The notes below the pieces were generated by a model that made no database searches, was not told the DNA's origin, and saw nothing but the letters and a program-made list of their open reading frames with translations. The position numbers and the translations under genes are program-made. A stretch of 64,000 nt of DNA from the NCBI GenBank assembly GCA_032718865.1, contig JALUTQ010000024.1:853501-917500 (forward strand). The letters run 5' to 3'. Positions 11,701-23,556 of this stretch are shown here, piece after piece. Source of the stretch: Tilletia caries (Eukaryota > Basidiomycota > Exobasidiomycetes > Tilletiales > Tilletiaceae). How positions within the stretch are numbered: position 1 is the stretch's first letter; the number at the start of each line of letters is the position of its first letter.

Positions 11701-14700
11701 TGCGGATCGCCTTCTCCTCGACCCAGGAGACGCCATCGTCGGAGAGGCAGAACGTGCTGAACCAGGGGTACAGACCCTGCTGGCAGAGCATGAAGGTCGC
11801 ACGACGAATGCTGGCATCCTGGAATTCAGTCGCAAATCTGTTGGCGAACTGCAGGAAGAGCTCGCGAGCAGCACTCTCGCCGACCTCAGGCTCGTCCGTG
11901 ACCGCGATGTTGAGGACGTGAACGGGCTCAGCAGGGTTGCTGCCCTTCTTGAAGTACTTGAGCACCTTGGGGATGACATCGACAATGTCCGCAACGGTCG
12001 CGCAACTGGTCATAACACCTGTGCGAGGCTCAGCCCGAAGTCCAATCTCGTCCTCGTCGCGCAGAGTCTTGATGTCGCTGACCGAGGCCTGACGGACAAT
12101 CTCGCGGAGGTTCACAGGGGTCTGCGGCTTGGTCAGCTGGAAGTTCCAGGTCAACACGGCACGCTCCTCGATGTCGAAGTCCTCGACAGCGAAGTCCTTG
12201 CCGATCATCTCGTAGGCGCGGTACGCGCGCATGACGTAAACCAGAAGGGCAGCGTACGCGATGTACTCCTGAGGGTGGCCGAAGAAGGAGTGGAGGACGT
12301 CGTAGACCATGTACTGACTGTCCGAAAGCTCGCGAAGGACATCAAGCTTGGGGGCGTGGTACGCCTGATCGGAACCGTATGTCGACGAGCTGACGGCAGC
12401 CTTCAGGATGGCCTCCATCTGGGACTGGCGGTCCTTGAGACTGGGCAAGTCAGCAGAGATCGCGACCTCGCGAGCCTTGAGGGCAAGCGGCGCTGTGGCC
12501 TTGCCAGGGAGGGCAGCAATCAAGTTGAGCAGTTCCGGCAGGGTGTTACCAGTGGACTTGGCCACAATCATCGTGTTCTTGGCGTACTTCTCAAGCAGCG
12601 TCATCAGGAGCTTGTTCTTGCGGTTCGTCGCGTTGTGCGCGGTCTGCAAAGCAACGACCTTGCCGAGGTCGTTGCCAGCAGTCTGGCGCAGCTCGAGAAC
12701 GACGTCCGCCTCGCCGGTGAAAAGAACCTCAACATCGCGGTAGCGACGCAGCAGAGCAGCGATCGCGTTTGCCTCATGGACGCGCAGGCCGTAAACATAC
12801 GCGTCGAAGATGACTGTAAGCGGGGTGAGGGTGATCTGCATCTGAAGCCGAATGGCAGGGTCAACACCGTCACGGAGGAAGTTTTCGGTGAGCTTGCGGA
12901 GACGTGCCGCGGGGAATTCGAGACCCTTGCTCAGAGCACCCTCGATGGAAGAGCGAATGAGGTCCTCGAGCTTGCCGGGAATGCGGCCGGAGAGTGTAGA
13001 GAGGACTTGCTGTGCCTCGCCAAAGGGCAGCTCGGGGTTTCGGAGGATGTCGATGTACTCCTTGAGCGCAGCCTGCATGAGGTAGCTCTGGTCGTAGCCG
13101 TCCAGTATGTCGTTGAGCACACTCTCGACGTAGGCAAAGCGCTGATGGGGCTTGTTGCCGACAATGACCGGCAGGCCGAAGTCAGGAAGCTGGTCCTGGT
13201 AAGGCTTGGCATGCTGGACGCGACTGGGGTCGTCCAGGTTGAGGATACCGATGATGTCGCCCGGGGTGAGCGAGACACCAGCGCTCTTCACAAAGCTGAC
13301 GACACCGTCCTCCGAGGCGACGAGGGGAAGATACATCTTCATCACCTCGATCTCGGCAATCGACTGACCAGCCTTGACCTGGTCACCACTCTCGACCAGG
13401 AATCGGACAAGTTTACCAGGCGAGGGTGACCGGATTTGAGTGGGGTCGTTCTCCTGCTCGATGAGGCACGTCTTGCTGTCGATCATGAGACGCGTCATTC
13501 CGACTTCCTCGCGCCAATAGACAGGGTACGACTTTCCTGAAAGCGCTATCAGCAGGCCACCGTCGGAGAGCGGGCGGATGCTGACCAGCGTCCGAGCACC
13601 GTTGAGGTAGAGTGTCCATCCTTGCACACTCGAACGCGTCGCGGTGAAGTTGTACTTGATCCCTTCGTAAATGAAGTCGATGGAAAAGACAGTCTTGAGA
13701 GTGTGACGCGAAGGCACCTGGCCCTTGTTGAGGATGGCCTTGTACTCGTCCTCGCTCTCTTGGGACAGCGCGTAAGCCTTGACAGCAGCGCCGCAAACAA
13801 CGGCCAGGTGAGTCGGAGGCCGCTCGGCAGTGAGACGCTCCTGGATGAGACCATCGAGCCAGCCGGTGGTGATGTTGTTGTTCTCGAACGCCTCCGTCTC
13901 AAGAAGCTTAATGAGGTACTCGACCGTGGTACGGAAGTCACCACGGATGCTGAGTTCCTTCAGCGAGATGACCATCTGCTTACGCGCCTCAGATCGATCC
14001 GCACCGTACGCGAATATATGGCCGAACTGCGAATCGGCGTACTCGTGCAGGGCACCACTCGTGCCCACGGAGAAGTAGCCCCACGTCGACGTGCTCGATC
14101 GGAAGTTGAGCTCGGTCAAAGCACCCATGCCGGGCTTGAAGCCAGTGTCGGGGTTCTCAGCAGTGATTCGGCAAGCAACGACGTGGCCCTTCGGTTGAGG
14201 CTTGCGCTGCTTCGCGTGGGAGGCCGGGTCCTCGAAGTCGAAGTCGATCAGCTCCCCACCGCGAGGGTCCATACCGTACAGAGTCCGAATGTCGCGAATC
14301 CGGTACAGAGGGATACCCATGGCGACCTGGAGCTGCGCCGCGGGGATGTTGACACCAGACACCATCTCCGTGGTGGGATGCTCGACCTGAAGACGCGGGT
14401 TCAGCTCCAAGAACGCGTAATCCTTGCTGTCAGGCGAGTACAGCCATTCGACGGTACCGGCAGACACGTAACCGACGAGCTTGGCGAGGCGGACCGCAGC
14501 CTTCTCCATGGCCTCACGCGCCTGATCGTCGGCAATGGTGACGGGTGCCTCCTCGATAATCTTCTGATGACGACGCTGTACGGAGCAGTCGCGACCGAAG
14601 ATGGAGATCGCGTTACCATACTGGTCGGCAAGAAGCTGGACTTCCAAATGGCGCGCCTTGCCCGCGAGCTTCATGACAAAGACGGGGGAGCCTGCGGGAC

Positions 14701-15816
14701 GGAGGAAAAGGGGACGCGTCGGTGAGAAGATTTGGTGACGACGGCACTGAGGACGCGCGAGACTTACCAGGTACCTCTCCAAGGACAGCATTGTAAAGGG
14801 TCTTGAAGTCTTCCGCCTTATCGCACTTTCGGATACCCTTTCCTCCTCCTCCCTCGGAGGCCTTGATCATGACAGGGAAGCCGATGACCTGTGCTCTGTC
14901 GAGACCTTCCTCAGCAGAGTGAATGCACGCGCGCTGGTACACGTCGTCAGACACAGTGAGGAAGCCTTCCTTACTCATGCAGGTCTCTGAGATGCCGGTA
15001 CCGGACCAGAGCATACAGGGCACGTCGGCGTGCTGTGCGACGATTGTTGAGGAAATCTTGTCGCCGAGAGATCGCATGGCGCTGCCGGGAGGACCGATGA
15101 AGATGATCTTTTGCTTGCTGGCAGCGAGACTCTCTGGCAGCCGGGGGTTCTCCGAGGCGTGGCCCCAGCCGGCCCAGACGGCGTGGACCCCGGCGCGTTC
15201 AGCGATGTCGACGATGAGGTCGACGTTCGCGTAGTTGTTGTTGTTTGAGCCGCCGGGCACTTCGACGTATTGGTCAGCCATACGGATGTAGTCGGCGTTT
15301 ACCTTGAGGTCCTCTGGGGTTGCCATGACGGTGAACTCGATGGCGCGTTCGTGGCCGAAGGTCTCATAGGCCCATTTTCGGATCGAGCGGATCTCTTTGA
15401 CAGCTGCGATACCGTTGTTGCAAATGAGGACCTTCGTAATGACGCTGTGACCGCCGTGAGAGCGCACAAAGTCGGCTACTGCGCTTGAAGGAGCGACATC
15501 CAAGGAGTTGCCGCCTAAGAAGAATGAACCAGAAGAGCCGCGCGTCAGGGATGCCGTCAGCACAACATTTTCATCGCGCGCGCAGCGTCATAAACATAAA
15601 CGTACCGATGAACTGTTGTACCTTGGAGTGATCAGGAAGAGGCATTGTGTCGTCTGCTGCTAATCGTTGAGATGTTCCTGCGAGAAGTTGTGGGACGGGA
15701 GTGGAAGAGCCTGACCGTGGAGTGTTGGAGCCAGGTCCCTTGATGACGCGAAGCTCCTGCAAGACGGAATTTGGGACTGCGGAGAGGGACTGAGGACGAG
15801 TGTTGCGCACGGACAT
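8774..15816 (-). CDS. ACC1: Acetyl-CoA carboxylase (multifunctional, cytosolic)
   Basis: Five exons, complement(8774..9324, 9397..10146, 10219..14691, 14768..15514, 15606..15816), give 2243 aa, a normal length for fungal Acc1. The enzyme carboxylates acetyl-CoA to malonyl-CoA, the first committed step of fatty acid synthesis. Biotin carboxylase fills the N-terminal third (glycine-rich ATP-grasp loop in [10 protein letters not shown]). The biotinyl Lys771 lies in EVMKMYLPL. The central regulatory region and the C-terminal carboxyltransferase halves follow (for example [13 protein letters not shown] and [13 protein letters not shown]). All four introns (91, 76, 72, 72 nt) have standard ends and join conserved protein blocks. 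The start is the first in-frame ATG, with A at -3; a second candidate is Met58 (MPLPDH), which matches the usual N terminus of fungal homologues. No frame breaks were seen. Confidence 0.95.
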
Positions 15817-18200
15817 CGTTGTTGTTGTTGCGGCGGCGGCGGCGGCGGGCGGCGAGATGGGCGGGAAATTGACCGGAACAGGGAGCGACGTCGGAGGCGT
15901 ATCCAATGGAGAGGCCGTGTCAGGGAGAGAGACGACGTCGTCAGTAGTAGCGTCGGTATCCGGGATGTGATCGATGGGATCGACGGAAGGTAGCGACGTC
16001 GAAGGAGAAGGCCGTCCAAGAACGTAGTTGAGGAAGGACGAAATGGTGGTCGAGGTTATGGTCGCCCGGAGCGTGAAAGCAGAAGGAAGAGACTTGGCTC
16101 GTGAGCGATTCTATGTAGTAGGCAACAAGAGGAAGCAGAGTAGAGGACAGGGAGGATTGGGGGCACGACGTGGAAGGAACCGAGCCCCCCACGGTCTCTT
16201 TTATCGCCCAGCACTCAGCAGGGGGGACAGGACGGCGCAAGCCACACTTTGCAGCCACCTCGCCAGCCTCAAGCGACCGTGCAGCGTGCAGCTAAATTCG
16301 GATTTTGGGGGAAGCAGAGTAGTGAGTTACCTCGGAACCCACGCCCAAAAGTTCCGCTATACTGCGCTGTAATCTGGAAGCTGGAAGATTGGACGCGGAT
16401 ACAACGCGCAGAAAGCCCCCATCAACTTTTGTATCCGTCGCCCAGGCCCCACCCAAATCAAGGCCCAATCTGAGAATCTGAGGGGCACTTTGCGCCCCGA
16501 GTATATCCTGAAGGTGGAATTGTGGAAGGCGGAACCCGGGAAAATCGATCGAATCGCTTCGTGGACTCGTGGTTTGTCGCCGAGCCCCCCCAGCAGTCGG
16601 AGTTGCGAAGGTGATTCGGTGCGACCGCCACCTCGTCCAGGCAACGTCCAGACCACGAATCCTCGAAGCCAGCATGCTGGTTCATGCGTTCATGCTTCAT
16701 GCACAGACTGCACATGCATGGCTGATCGCTGATTATGCAGGACCAAGAAACCATGGCGACTTGTCCCGGTCTCAGAGGGCAGGCGCCCAGCACCATCGTC
16801 GATTCCCAACTCCCCAAGTTCCCAGGCGGCCAAGCCCACAAGGCAGGCTGCACTTTGATGGGAGCATTGAGATGGGGAGGCAGGCAGGCAGGCAGGGGAG
16901 GATGAGGATGAGGCTCGAGAGCGATGAGTTGGGTGAGAAGAATTGAGATGGGAGATGGGAGGCCCCAGCGCAAAGGGTCGCACTTCGGAACGCCCTCGGA
17001 CGGCCCGCGTTGAGAAGATTTTTTTGACAGCTCGGACGACGATACGACGAGCGAAGGGTCCAAACCAAAAGAAGCTTTTCCAACAAAAAAAAAAAATCAT
17101 GATGCGTCCAACGAAGCGTTTCGTTGTGCGGCATCGTCTCTCGCCAGAGGACGATGACGATCCTTCACCCTCCAAGAGGCCACGTCGGTCGTGTCCAAGG
17201 CGTCCCACGTGGGAAAAGAGAGAGAGGAGACGGGGAGGGAAGAGAGGAATGGGGTTCAAGAGACAGCAAGGTGCAGAGAAGAAGGGGGGGGGGCAATGGA
17301 AACGCGAACGGGGTACAAAGCGAGAGGGCCACACTTACCGAGCCTTGAAAGAAATGGATAATCCGTCGAATGACGAACGTAATGATGATGATGATCCGGA
17401 GGGTGGGGGGTGACTTGATCCGTGGGTAGAGGCGTTAGCCTGCCTGGGGGAGGAAAGGACGGGAGAGGAGCGGGAGGGGGAGTTCACAGAGAGCAGCTTA
17501 GAGGCATCAGTTACACATGAATGCACGACACGCATGGGAAGGGCGGGTCGTAAGGGGGAAGAGAGAGCGTTATTACCTGTTCTATTCGAGCGCGTTCGTT
17601 CGGGAGCGGGAGCTTGCGACGATGAAAATGCTATCCGCGGTGGAAAAGTGTTATGCGGCTTTTGAAGGGTCGCTCTCGCGATGCTTGAGGATTGTAAAGG
17701 AAGGAGGGGTTGTTCTCCGTGATACGGGCGATGAATGCTGTGAGCAGAAGGAGAGGGAGGAGGGAGGGAGAGGGAAGGAAGAGAAGAGGAAGAACCGGTG
17801 AGCCAGGGTTATAGAGTACAAGCATGGGCCATCTATCCATCGTCATCTGCAGCTTGGTTTGCCCCAAGATGAGGGAGACCTCCGCACGCACGGCCCCAAG
17901 GAAACGGGCTAATGAGAATGGGCTGCTGAGATTGGTGGAAAAAGCGTTCTCCCCATCTTCCACTTTCCCCAACATGTTCGTGCTGCTTCCCCACGCCCCG
18001 GTTCGGAAAGGAAATGAGGTGGGTGACTCGTCTGAATTTCGTCCATGGGCGCCGCCATGCGGCACAGCGGGCGCAGGTCGACAAACATGCATGCATCGGG
18101 GGGGGGGGTTGGAAGGGAGATTCTCTCTAGAGAGGAAGCCACTAGTAGAAAGAAGGGAGACGGAATCCACACAGCAGACGCTATCCAGCGAAACTGGGCC
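15817..18200. other. Gap upstream of ACC1
   Basis: This holds the ACC1 promoter and leader (minus strand) and the 3' flank of the UBX gene. The frame of ACC1 stays open upstream of its ATG to a TAG near 16115, without another ATG. A donor-like GTAAGT on the minus strand near 17340 follows a 66-codon ORF and could be a leader intron, but no partner was proved. A tetranucleotide tract (GGCA repeats) lies near 16880. The rest is low-complexity pyrimidine/purine strand bias with no supported gene. Confidence 0.4.
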
Positions 18201-19940
18201 TCAGGCCCAGCGTTGAATGACGACAGCGCTGAGGAGGCCTGCGTCCTTGATGCTGACGCTCTCGTCGGTCGGCAGAGGCTTGGGGGGGAAGCTGGCGTGC
18301 AGGGTGTAGGGACGTTCCGACATGCCCGGTCGCGAACTGCGAGGCAGAACAAGAGTGTGAGGGAAAGGGTCAATCCAAGCATTCAGTTGCGCCATGCGGG
18401 TGGTAGAAAGGCAGTCTATGACTCACGTATTGATGTACTCTCTGAGGTCAGCAATCGTATGGGTGTGGTTGAGCGTAGCGACGATGCGCTCGCCACCTTC
18501 AGCAAGCCGGACCTGGATCTGCGTCGTCGGCGCCGAGCTATCGACCTCAAAAGCAGTATGGACCGGAGGAGCGGAGGCAGCCGGTGGCACTGTCGATGTT
18601 GTTGAAGACGAAGCTGCCGTGCTGGGACCGGCATCGCCAGGCACGGGCGCACCGAGCCTTTGTCCCGACCCCTCGAAAGCGCGAGTCGGACCCGGCGGGG
18701 GTGGACTCCACTTCTCGGTCAGTCGCTTCGCCACGCGCAGTTCGACGGGCTGGTTGGGTTCGACGCCCAATACGTCGAGCGGGGCGCGTTGGGCTTCGAT
18801 CGCGCGCAGCACGGCTGCGTCCTGTGGGTCCTCGTACGAGCGGAGGGGGCCGTCGTCCGAGAGGGTGTACCCGTTCGACCAGAAGGTGAGGTATCGGATG
18901 GCGGGGGCGAGTTCTTCGCCCTGTGCATCGTCGCCTTCGCCTGCGCCTGTTCCTGCGGCGGCGCTCTGCTGTTCCTCGTCTGCGGTAGGCCCGGCGAGAG
19001 TACGACCGGAGCCTCCGAAGGACTGTGCTGCAGACGCGCTGCCTGAGGCGGTCAGGGCGTCACCGTCGAAGCCCGAAGGGGGAGCGCGCGAGCCGGCCTC
19101 GGCAGCCTGCTTGAGGATGTTACCGACGAGATCGTTGGGAGCGGCCGCGCGCCTACGAAGGTGGTCTGGATTCTGAACATTGAGACCGGATCGCTCTCCT
19201 CCTGTGTAGAAGTTGACAGGGTCGTCCATGGGCTCATCGCTGTCGTCGTCGTCGTCATCATGAGCAGCAGGCCCGCGGCCCATTCCTCCAAACCCGCCCA
19301 TCCCTGGGAAGCCGCCACCGCCACCGCCTCCTCCTCCAAGTTGTGGACCGGCACTCTCACTGGCCAGGTCACGGAACGTCTTGATCCGAGCTCCGCCCCC
19401 GCTGCCGCCTCCACCTCCGCCGCCACCTCCTCCTCCTCCTCCTCCTCCTCCTCCTGCTCCACCTGACCGACCGGCTGCGAGATCGCGGAAAGTGTGGATG
19501 CCGCCGGGGCGAGAGGATGCTGAGGACGTGTTTCTGGATGCAGATGAGCTGGACGAGGGTGTGCTACTACCGCCAGCACCGCCACCACCGAAGAAGTTCG
19601 CTAGGCCTGCGCCTGGGTTGCGGAAGCCGGTGGGCGCTCCACGCGGGGCCGCGGATGAGGATGGGGTGTTATCCCAAGGGGCTGTGCTGGCGAAGGGCCC
19701 TTTGGGCTGAGTGTCTGCTGGCTCGCTGGCAGATACGGATGCGGCGAGTGCCTGTGCGAGTTCTGGGTCGGGATCAGCGTGCTCACTACCTGCCTGCTCT
19801 CCATCGTCGTGGTCGTTGGCAGCGAAGTGTGCTGCGACTGCGGTGTTGAGGTCGTCTTTTGCGGCTGCGAGGGCTGCGCGGGCGATGTCGGCGGAGGCGC
19901 CTGTGACGTCGCAGAACTGTGCTACCAGGTCGTCGCTCAT
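18201..19940 (-). CDS. SHP1: p47/Shp1-type UBX protein, Cdc48 cofactor
   Basis: Two exons, complement(18201..18336, 18427..19940), give 549 aa. Order of domains: UBA (about 1-45), disordered linker with two HTFRDLA/KTFRDLA repeats and long glycine runs (about 158-205), the p47-type motif NFYTGGERSG (243-252), SEP (about 346-412) and UBX (about 468-549). The UBX loop reads SFPPKPL, close to the FPR signature that binds Cdc48/p97. Family role: substrate adaptor of the Cdc48 ATPase in ubiquitin-dependent degradation and membrane fusion. The 90-nt intron cuts the UBX domain; without it the domain would lack its last strands. The glycine run (about 17 in a row) is encoded by a GGN repeat and is likely variable in length. 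Confidence 0.92.
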
Positions 19941-20170
19941 GGTGCTCAGTGTTGTTTGTTGTTGTGTTCGTAGTCAGTGTCGAGGAGGGGAGACGACGGT
20001 GACGAGGTTGGGAAGGAGGAAGGTGAGTCTGTGCGCATATGTGTGTGGAGTCGGGAGTCGGGAGTCGGGAGAGCGGGCCGGAGTTGCCGAGTGGTGCGAT
20101 GCCGCGATTTCCGTGTTTGCGATGCTGACCTCCTCACCTCCAAAATTTGTGAGCCAGCTTGGGAAGAAAC
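19941..20170. promoter_or_regulatory. SHP1 upstream region
   Basis: A short upstream region, bounded on the right by the candidate target-site repeat of the LINE-like insertion. An A-box-like stretch near 20095 has no matching B box, so no tRNA is called. Confidence 0.35.
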
Positions 20171-20181
20171 GTTCGCCGTCA

Positions 20182-21920
20182 ACCACCATCATCTATGTAG
20201 CTGACCCCTAACTTTTGAGTGGATTGGTACACATAACTGCCTCCCCCGCCAAGTATCCTTTAACCTACCCTCATGCCTCCTAGAGCCCGCGGGAGCACCT
20301 CGCGTGCCCCCACGAACGCTTCGTCTTCGTCCACTGGTGCGCGACGGGCGGACAACGAGCCCGACGCCCCACAATCTCCACCTCATGCGGCTGCCACGTC
20401 AGCACCCTCAAATGACAACCCTCTCAACTCGTCCACTGCGTCCTCTATTATACAGGACGCCCTCGCTATCATCAGCTCGACGGCCAGCGACCCAGATACC
20501 GGTAAACGGTATCGACAGCCGAAGGACGCCGAGCTCCACAACGTCAAGCGAGCGCTCGAGAGACTCCAGGAGCATCTCTCTTCCTCAGCAGCTCCCGCTC
20601 CCGGCCCTTCCAGCACACCGAATGCCGCGGATGCCTCTCCGCCCATCTCCAGGTCGGATTTCGAGATACTCCTCGGCCGCTTCGGTGCGCTCGAGCGGAC
20701 GGTGCTGGAAACAGCTGCTCCTTCCCCCCCGACAACCGACTCGACCCCCAACCGACGAAATACTCCTCCCGGCACGATTGCCGCACGGTCTGCGGCAACG
20801 GTGTATGCGCACAGGCACACATCCACGCCGCGCGTGCGCTTTCGCGTCGTCCTCAATACGAGAGGGCTGCCTCCGGACCACCCCGCGCGCAACCTCGGCG
20901 CACCACAGATCTTCAACGCTCTCAAGGACCCAATTTTTCGATCAGAGATGGTCACACCACTCTCGGTCGAGAAGTTGAGGAGCGGCGACATCGGCATCAA
21001 CTTTGCCAACCAACTGGAGGTCGAGCAAGTCCTCGCATCTGAAGGCGATCGATGGCTTGCGGAAGCCTTCCCCGACCAAGAAGCACTCCCCACTCTGCGC
21101 GAACCAACGTTCGGGCTCCTTCAAACAATCGTGGTTCACGGAATACCTTTCGCCGACAAGGATGGTGAGGGCATGGCAGCTGCTCTCACCTCCACCAACA
21201 ACATCAACTTCATCAACACGCGGTTTCTCGCCTCTCCAGCGAAGCGGGAGGCCCACCCAAACGGTTTCGGGTCAGTCCTCGTCCTTTGTGAAGACCCCGG
21301 TGCCAAACGCATGGCTTTGGACCGGGGTCAACTTGGATACAACAACCAGCCCCGCATCGTCTCGGAATATCGGCCCAATCTTCGACTCCAGCAATGCGGG
21401 CACTGTCAACAGTTCGGCCACGTCGCGCGTCACTGTCGCCGATCTCCTGTCTGTCGGCTGTGCGCGGGAAAACATCCGACAATCAACCATCCTCCCTGCG
21501 CAGCATGCAGCAGCACCGCCTCCTCATCATGCGCCACACACAGCCTCCGCTGCTCCAACTGCGGCGAGGCGCACAAGGCAGACGACGAGCAATGCGCACA
21601 TCGACGCGCATGGCGAGACGCGCTCGCCAAAAATGACGAATTGACGTCCCCTGGCAACCTTCCCTCGGACTTGTAGCTGGTACGCCGGCTACGACACATC
21701 TCCCACAATGGCGCTCAAACATGCAGCATAGAGTACGTTTGGTATTCTCATATGATCCCGCTGTGCGCAGCATCCCCACTTCCTTCAGATCCCCCTCCCG
21801 CCTTTGGCTGCGACCTCTCCTCCAACATCGTCCTCACTCTTAACTCCTCCTCCTGTTGTATGATCTTCTCTCTTCCCTGCATAGGCCTCCACGGCCTGGG
21901 TCAGCGTATGAATCAAAAAG
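20182..21920 (+). mobile_element. LINE-like unit with ORF1 only
   Basis: About 1.74 kb lie between two copies of GTTCGCCGTCA, at 20171-20181 and 21921-21931, a candidate 11-bp target-site duplication. The unit contains one gag-like ORF (20273-21676) and about 240 bp of 3' sequence ending in an A-rich tail (AATCAAAAAG). There is no endonuclease or reverse transcriptase ORF. LINEs are normally truncated at the 5' end, so keeping ORF1 and losing ORF2 is unusual. It resembles in layout the half-LINE elements known from mammals. The boundaries depend on the direct repeat being a true duplication. Confidence 0.5.
20273..21676 (+). CDS. Gag-like ORF1 protein of a non-LTR retrotransposon
   Basis: An uninterrupted 467-codon ORF starting MPPRARGSTS. 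The N-terminal third is Ser/Pro/Ala-rich. The middle (about 190-330) looks like the ORF1 RNA-binding region of fungal LINEs. The C-terminal part has zinc knuckles: CGHCQQFGHVARHC fits C-x2-C-x4-H-x4-C, and CSNCGEAHKADDEQC is a variant with C-x2-C-x3-H-x5-C. Such proteins package element RNA. No reverse transcriptase follows. Because the frame is intact, it may be a young non-autonomous copy or a retained host-used gag protein. Confidence 0.7.
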   Translation: MPPRARGSTSRAPTNASSSSTGARRADNEPDAPQSPPHAAATSAPSNDNPLNSSTASSIIQDALAIISSTASDPDTGKRYRQPKDAELHNVKRALERLQEHLSSSAAPAPGPSSTPNAADASPPISRSDFEILLGRFGALERTVLETAAPSPPTTDSTPNRRNTPPGTIAARSAATVYAHRHTSTPRVRFRVVLNTRGLPPDHPARNLGAPQIFNALKDPIFRSEMVTPLSVEKLRSGDIGINFANQLEVEQVLASEGDRWLAEAFPDQEALPTLREPTFGLLQTIVVHGIPFADKDGEGMAAALTSTNNINFINTRFLASPAKREAHPNGFGSVLVLCEDPGAKRMALDRGQLGYNNQPRIVSEYRPNLRLQQCGHCQQFGHVARHCRRSPVCRLCAGKHPTINHPPCAACSSTASSSCATHSLRCSNCGEAHKADDEQCAHRRAWRDALAKNDELTSPGNLPSDL

Positions 21921-22043
21921 GTTCGCCGTCATCATCAGCAGGTTGAGTCAGCCAGGGAAGTCAGTCTCTCGATCTCGCTCGCTCTGTGTGCTCAACGACA
22001 ACGCGCTGCCCGCCACTCGCTCAAGCACTCACTCTCACTCACG

Positions 22044-23266
22044 ATGTCGGTCCTTCGCTCGGTCGCTGGCTCAGCCGCACTGCCCTCCCTCGCACACACA
22101 TCCCTCTCGGCCGCCGTGTGCTCAAGACCACCAGCAGCAGCAGTAGGGACGCAGCCCTTCTCAACATCCACAGGCCAGCAGCACCCCGCTCCCTCCACCT
22201 CCAAGGTCAACACATCCAAGCCAGTGCCCTCCCCACGCGCCCAGGGCAACAACGGCTCACATGTCTCCCGCCTCTCACCACGCGCCCCCGCACAGCGCGA
22301 GGAGCCATACAACCCCATCACCGTCGCCGTCGTCAAGACCCTCGCAAAGATGATGGGCTACAACTCCCGCGAGAGCACTGCCATTCGCGTCACAAGCGAC
22401 CTCTACGACGCCTGTGCTGATGCCGTAGAGCTCAATGCTCACTTCTGGTACGAGGGTCAGTATCTTTCTCCCTCACTCTCTCTCTCTTCCTCTCGCTTTG
22501 ATCGCTGCTAATGCTCACATCACTTGCGCTCCCACCTTCTGCAGAGTGCGGACTACCGCGCACCTACCAGACCTGGTTCCAGCTCACCAATCTCCACGTT
22601 TGGCTCCTCATGACCCGCTTCCGCGCCTTCCCCACCCGCGCCCTCTCCCAATCCTACGCCCAAGAACTCATCAACCACTTCTTCATCGACGCCGAGTCCC
22701 GCATGCGCGAGCGCTTCGGCGTACAGACTTCCCGCCTCGTCAAGGGATACATGCGCGACATGCACATGCAACAGCGCGGCGCCGTACTCAGCTTGGACGA
22801 GGCTCTCGGCCGGAACTCCGACGCCTTCATGGCTGCCGCTCTTTGGCGCAACATCTGGGGAGGCGGCTGGGGCATCGTCGGCGGTGTCAAGCGCAAGCTC
22901 CGTGGTATCGATCGCTCCGACAAGCCGGGAAATCCCAAGGAGTACGGCCAGGATGAGGAGGAAGGGTTGCCAGATCTCGCCGTCGACAAGGCCGCACCCG
23001 CGCTCCCGGCTTCAATCGCCCGCCAGCCTCTGCACTCGAACAGCCCGGAGGACAAGCTCGCCCACGTGCCCCCACCCAACAACCGGGCAAGCTCGCTGAT
23101 CCCTGCACACCACGGCGACATCGAAGCTCTCATCTTTGCACAGCAACTGGCCAGCACGGTCGATTTCGTGCGGGCACAGGTTCAGCACTTGGCTGAGTTG
23201 CCCGACGACACCATCACGCAAGGCGCACTTGCCAAGAACGCCGCCCTCGTGTTCGTCAAGATGTAA
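22044..23266 (+). CDS. CBP3: Ubiquinol-cytochrome c chaperone (Cbp3/UQCC1 family)
   Basis: Two exons, 22044..22455 and 22545..23266, give 377 aa. The first about 60 residues are Ser/Ala/Arg-rich with few acids, fitting a mitochondrial presequence. The core carries the family pattern around ELNAHFWYE joined across the 89-nt intron to CGLPRTYQTWFQLTNLH, then WLLMTRFRAFP and helices through GGGWG. In yeast, Cbp3 with Cbp6 binds the mitoribosome exit and new cytochrome b, helping complex III assembly. The region after about residue 275 is a disordered linker before a final helical segment. The intron is needed because the first frame stops soon after it. Confidence 0.92.
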
Positions 23267-23556
23267 ACGAAGGTCTGCAATTTATGTATATTTCTGGCCG
23301 CGCTTTTCGTCCCCACCCTTCACCGACGTAATCTAGACAGTACGGCTGGCATCCCTGAGGGAGGACTGAGGCGCTGTGAGGCCAGCATGATGAGAAGCTC
23401 CCAACCGCTGTCAGATCTTCTCTTCTGTCCGCAGACGCGACGCGCCTTGTAATCACGTGCAACCGATTGATTGGAAGCTTTCCGCCCCGCGCGCAAGATT
23501 TCGGTGTTGCTCTCTCTCACGTTCAGCAAACCTCACAGCGAGAGAACAGAAAGGCA

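Noticed and set aside
11606..13429. 607-codon plus-strand ORF inside ACC1
   Set aside because: It is antisense to conserved ACC1 protein sequence and has the charged, patternless look of a shadow frame in GC-rich DNA.
16943..17413. 156-codon Lys/Arg-rich plus-strand ORF
   Set aside because: Composition follows purine strand bias; no homology pattern and no good start context.
20085..20160. tRNA-like A-box (TTGCCGAGTGGT)
   Set aside because: No B box or foldable acceptor and T arms follow, so it is not a tRNA.
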